Below, piece after piece: positions 5,882 through 7,692 of a stretch of 7,692 bases of DNA; the first letter of the stretch is position 1; every line of letters starts with the position of its first letter. The position numbers and the translations under genes are program-made. The notes beneath the pieces were generated by a model. The model worked only from the letters and a program-made list of their open reading frames with translations. It was not told where the DNA came from and ran no database searches. The DNA is taken from assembly GCA_015523685.1 (NCBI GenBank), contig WAJW01000227.1, forward strand, positions 1 through 7,692, given 5' to 3'. The stretch comes from Archaeoglobaceae archaeon (GTDB lineage: Archaea > Halobacteriota > Archaeoglobi > Archaeoglobales > JdFR-42).

Positions 5882-7057
5882 ACTCAGATTCTGCACCCTC
5901 CGGTGATATAAATGCAAGCAGTATAACCGCGATAAAACTTGCAATACCCCCAGTGATGAATGGAATGGAGTAACTTCCATAAAGATCAAATATCCTCCCG
6001 GCCATTGATGGTGCAATCAGGGCTCCGAATCCAGCTGAAGCATATAAAAGACCGATTACAGCACCGAGACTATGCTTTCCAAAAAGATCCATGGCAAAGG
6101 GGGAAAGAAGAGCAACAAACCCACCATATGAAAAACCGAAGATAATGGAAAACAGAAGCAGAGTGGGATAGCTGTTCGCCATGACGAGCCAGATGATAGA
6201 ACCGCCCATTCCGGCAAAACACAGCATCAATCCGGCCTTTCTCCCTATCGCATCGGATATAACACCCATTCCGATTCTACCGGCTATACCCGCACCACCA
6301 ATCATTCCGAGAACAATGGAGGCGGAAGTCTCTGTGAGGCCTCTGTCAAGCGAATATGGCACTATGTGTGTCAGAGAAATGTAGATGGGAACATCACCCA
6401 GAAAGATTGCAATAAACAGCAGGATAAAGCTTGATGTAAAGATTATGCCGGCAAGATCTGAAGATCTCGATGATTTTCTCACATCCTCCGGAGGAACCTG
6501 GAAAAATCCAGCTATGGAAAGGATTATAAATGCAAGAGAGCCAAAAACCAGAAATGACATTCTCCATCCATAATTAACCAGAAGATGAACACTTATGAGA
6601 GCGATTACAAGATTTCCCATGCCAATACCTGCATTTGCCAGGCCTGCAGCAGTTCCTGCCTTTTTCACAAACCACTGCTGCATGGTTGCGACAGAAGGAA
6701 CATAAACGGCCCCGATTCCGGTTGATACGATAACCCCGAAAGTCAGATAGAGGTGCCATATCGATCCTGCATACCCTGAAAGAAAAAGTCCAGACGATAT
6801 GAGAATTACTCCCACAAGAATAACCCTTCTCGGCCCTGATCTGTCCGATAACCATCCAAAGAAGGCTCCGGTGATGAACAGGAAGAAGACATGGATTGAG
6901 AAATCCAGGAAACAGCCTCTCTCCCTGTGGAAAACTCAACCTGAAATGAGTGGAAGAACACTCCGAAGGAATACGAGATTCCAAATATGAAGAAGAGAAT
7001 TACAAAGGTGGATGCTGTAACAATCCATCCCCGATAAATCTTGACCATGTCCAGCAT
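5871..7057 (-). pseudogene. MFS carboxylate transporter (OFA/MCT type), single-base frameshift
   Basis: This is a 12-helix major facilitator of the oxalate/formate-antiporter or monocarboxylate-transporter group, expected to move a small organic anion across the cytoplasmic membrane. The start MLDMVKIYRGWIV at 7057 and helix 1 read in one frame up to REAVSW. The rest (FSIHVFFLFITGAFFGWLSDRSGPRR onward) reads in another frame to the TGA at 5871. Adding one base near 6901-6903 gives a continuous 395-residue protein with MFS motif A after helix 2 (GWLSDRSGPRR), GWRMSFLVFG at helix 6, PYSLDRGL around helix 7 and a second motif A (GVISDAIGRK) after helix 8. Unshifted, only about 50 native N-terminal residues are made; the longest intact downstream ORF begins at GTG 6815 and lacks helices 1-2. 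Either the gene is freshly inactivated or the read has lost a base; everything else looks intact. It overlaps the iron-sulfur gene tail to tail by 11 bases. The substrate is inferred, not shown. Confidence 0.85.
6901..6903 (-). other. Frameshift site in the MFS transporter gene
   Basis: On the minus strand the codons TCC TGG ATT TCT go out of frame here. Lengthening the TTT run to four gives S-W-I-F-S-I-H-V-F-F, which rejoins the downstream frame exactly and completes helix 2 of the transporter. The missing base lies in a short homopolymer (AAA on the plus strand), a common place both for sequencing error and for slippage mutation. Confidence 0.85.
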
Positions 7058-7402
7058 GAAAATGTTCTACCTTATTAACCTTCTGAAAAGGTAATCTTCG
7101 GGACAGAACCGTTCAAGCTGTAAATTAAAAGCCGAAAACATGATATGCCATGAAGAGATCTGAAACCAGCTAAGAAAATCTGATGGAAGTCAGTAAATAT
7201 ACATGGATTTCCCAACGAGGTAAATACGTCTGAAGATCCGGCGTTTTTCACAAAATCAAGGAGTCAGCAATAATCTGATCATTTCTGACAATTTCAAAAT
7301 GAAAGGGTGGTTCCTTCCTAATACCTGCCTTGAATATGGAGTATTCAGGGAGTTGTTGATGACGTCATAATCTTATCGTAAATTTCATTTTTCTTTGATT
7401 TT
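7058..7402. other. Intergenic region with no recognised gene
   Basis: This 345-base stretch upstream of the transporter and downstream of the partial gene at the right edge is AT-rich. It holds stop codons in all frames and only tiny ORFs. The sole visible structures are the candidate transporter TATA box, a perfect 10-base palindrome ATGACGTCAT at 7359-7368, and a T-rich plus-strand stretch at about 7384-7404. No tRNA, CRISPR repeat, transposon end or convincing hairpin terminator is seen. Confidence 0.6.
7121..7130 (-). promoter_or_regulatory. Candidate TATA box for the MFS transporter gene
   Basis: TTTTAATTTA on the minus strand lies about 65 bases before ATG 7057 and would place initiation near 7100. 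AAGGTAG on the same strand, about 9 to 12 bases before the ATG, may be a weak ribosome site. No clear BRE-like element precedes the box. Confidence 0.3.
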
Positions 7403-7690
7403 TTAACTATTACAATCTATACTGAAAATTTCACCTTCATCACATATCCCTCTTTTTTCAAGCATCTCTATCAATGATGATTCTTTAGAATAGAACAAAA
7501 TGACACCAACCAGAAGATCTGACTCACTGTAATACATCAACCTCTTATTTATCATATCGACACATTCTTCCAAAAAGAGTTCATCCAGCTGATTTTCTAT
7601 GTTCTTTAGATCCTGTATCGCAATCCCGATATGAAGATAGGAAATTTCCTCATCAGTGGATACAGCAAGTTCTACTCTTTGAGGTTGTAG
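7403..7690 (-). CDS. Hypothetical protein, C-terminal part only
   Basis: A minus-strand frame is open from the right edge (complete codons from 7690) to TAA at 7403-7405, giving 95 C-terminal residues; the other two minus frames close within the first 40 bases. No ATG or GTG suits a start at the edge, so the N-terminus lies beyond the window. The fragment is acidic and mixed alpha/beta in character: a hydrophobic strand (SYLHIGIAIQDL), a likely amphipathic helix (NIENQLDELFLEE), a second hydrophobic strand (LLVGVILFYS), then LIEMLEKRGICDEG and a short tail ending in SIDCNS. Codon use resembles the neighbouring genes, which supports a real gene. I do not recognise the family. It points the same way as the transporter gene, but the 345-base gap argues against a shared transcript. 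Confidence 0.55.
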   Translation of the reverse strand, partial: LQPQRVELAVSTDEEISYLHIGIAIQDLKNIENQLDELFLEECVDMINKRLMYYSESDLLVGVILFYSKESSLIEMLEKRGICDEGEIFSIDCNS

Positions 7691-7692
7691 AA

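Noticed and set aside
6890..6910. Programmed ribosomal frameshift in the transporter gene
   Set aside because: The site has only a three-base run, with no heptameric slippery sequence or evident stimulatory hairpin, and such control is not known for this carrier family.
7182..7232. Plus-strand mini-ORF of 16 codons (MEVSKYTW...)
   Set aside because: It is too short, with no ribosome site or promoter and no neighbour reading in the same direction.
7273..7281. ATCTGATCA matching the inverse of 3115-3123 as a shared regulator site
   Set aside because: A nine-base match between two AT-rich spacers of this size is expected fairly often by chance, and 7273 is far from the transporter promoter.
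7359..7368. Palindrome ATGACGTCAT as an operator
   Set aside because: It is a single 10-base palindrome about 300 bases from the transporter start, with no second copy near another promoter, so chance is a sufficient explanation.
1..7692. CRISPR array, tRNA/rRNA genes, transposon ends, defence system
   Set aside because: I saw no regularly spaced repeats, cloverleaf-like sequence, terminal inverted repeats, transposase or nuclease motifs anywhere in the window.

Overview
The window is archaeal and most likely euryarchaeal. It carries both subunits of DNA topoisomerase VI, the spacers hold archaeal TATA-like boxes rather than -35/-10 promoters, Shine-Dalgarno sites of the GGTGA/GAGGT type precede several starts, and arginine and isoleucine codons are mostly AGA/AGG and ATA, as in many thermophilic archaea. 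The long TopoVI-B with an extra C-terminal domain, together with an OFA-type transporter and a fumarate-reductase-like pair, would fit the Archaeoglobi or a relative. That placement is inference; no rRNA or tRNA is present to settle it.

Region 1 (1-2927, minus strand) is a compact housekeeping operon. In transcription order it holds a 76-residue stand-alone Lrp/AsnC effector-binding (RAM) protein, topoisomerase VI subunit B one base later, and subunit A, which overlaps the end of B and runs off the left edge. B supplies the GHKL ATPase and A the Tyr/TOPRIM cleavage centre of one type IIB topoisomerase.

Region 2 (2928-3121) is a divergent promoter region with TATA-like boxes for both directions and a short inverted repeat just ahead of the plus-strand regulator gene.

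Region 3 (3122-5881, plus strand) is a tight three-gene operon: a winged-helix regulator, a fumarate reductase/succinate dehydrogenase-type flavoprotein and its iron-sulfur partner. Neighbouring genes are separated by one base or overlap. The flavoprotein keeps the family fold and most catalytic positions, but appears to lack the covalent-FAD histidine and one substrate-binding histidine. The iron-sulfur subunit has an extra cysteine and a shortened last cysteine motif, lacks the usual quinone-site residues, and has neither a membrane anchor nor a TfrB-like CCG tail. I read it as a soluble or unusually coupled oxidoreductase that may act on an unsaturated organic acid other than fumarate.

Region 4 (5871-7057, minus strand) is a convergent 12-helix MFS transporter of the oxalate/formate-antiporter and monocarboxylate-transporter type, broken by one missing base near 6901. 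It overlaps the iron-sulfur gene tail to tail by 11 bases. A carboxylate carrier beside a carboxylate-type oxidoreductase and a regulator suggests an organic-acid uptake and redox module.

Region 5 (7058-7692) is a 345-base spacer with little recognisable content, then the 3' end of an unrecognised minus-strand gene that enters from the right edge.
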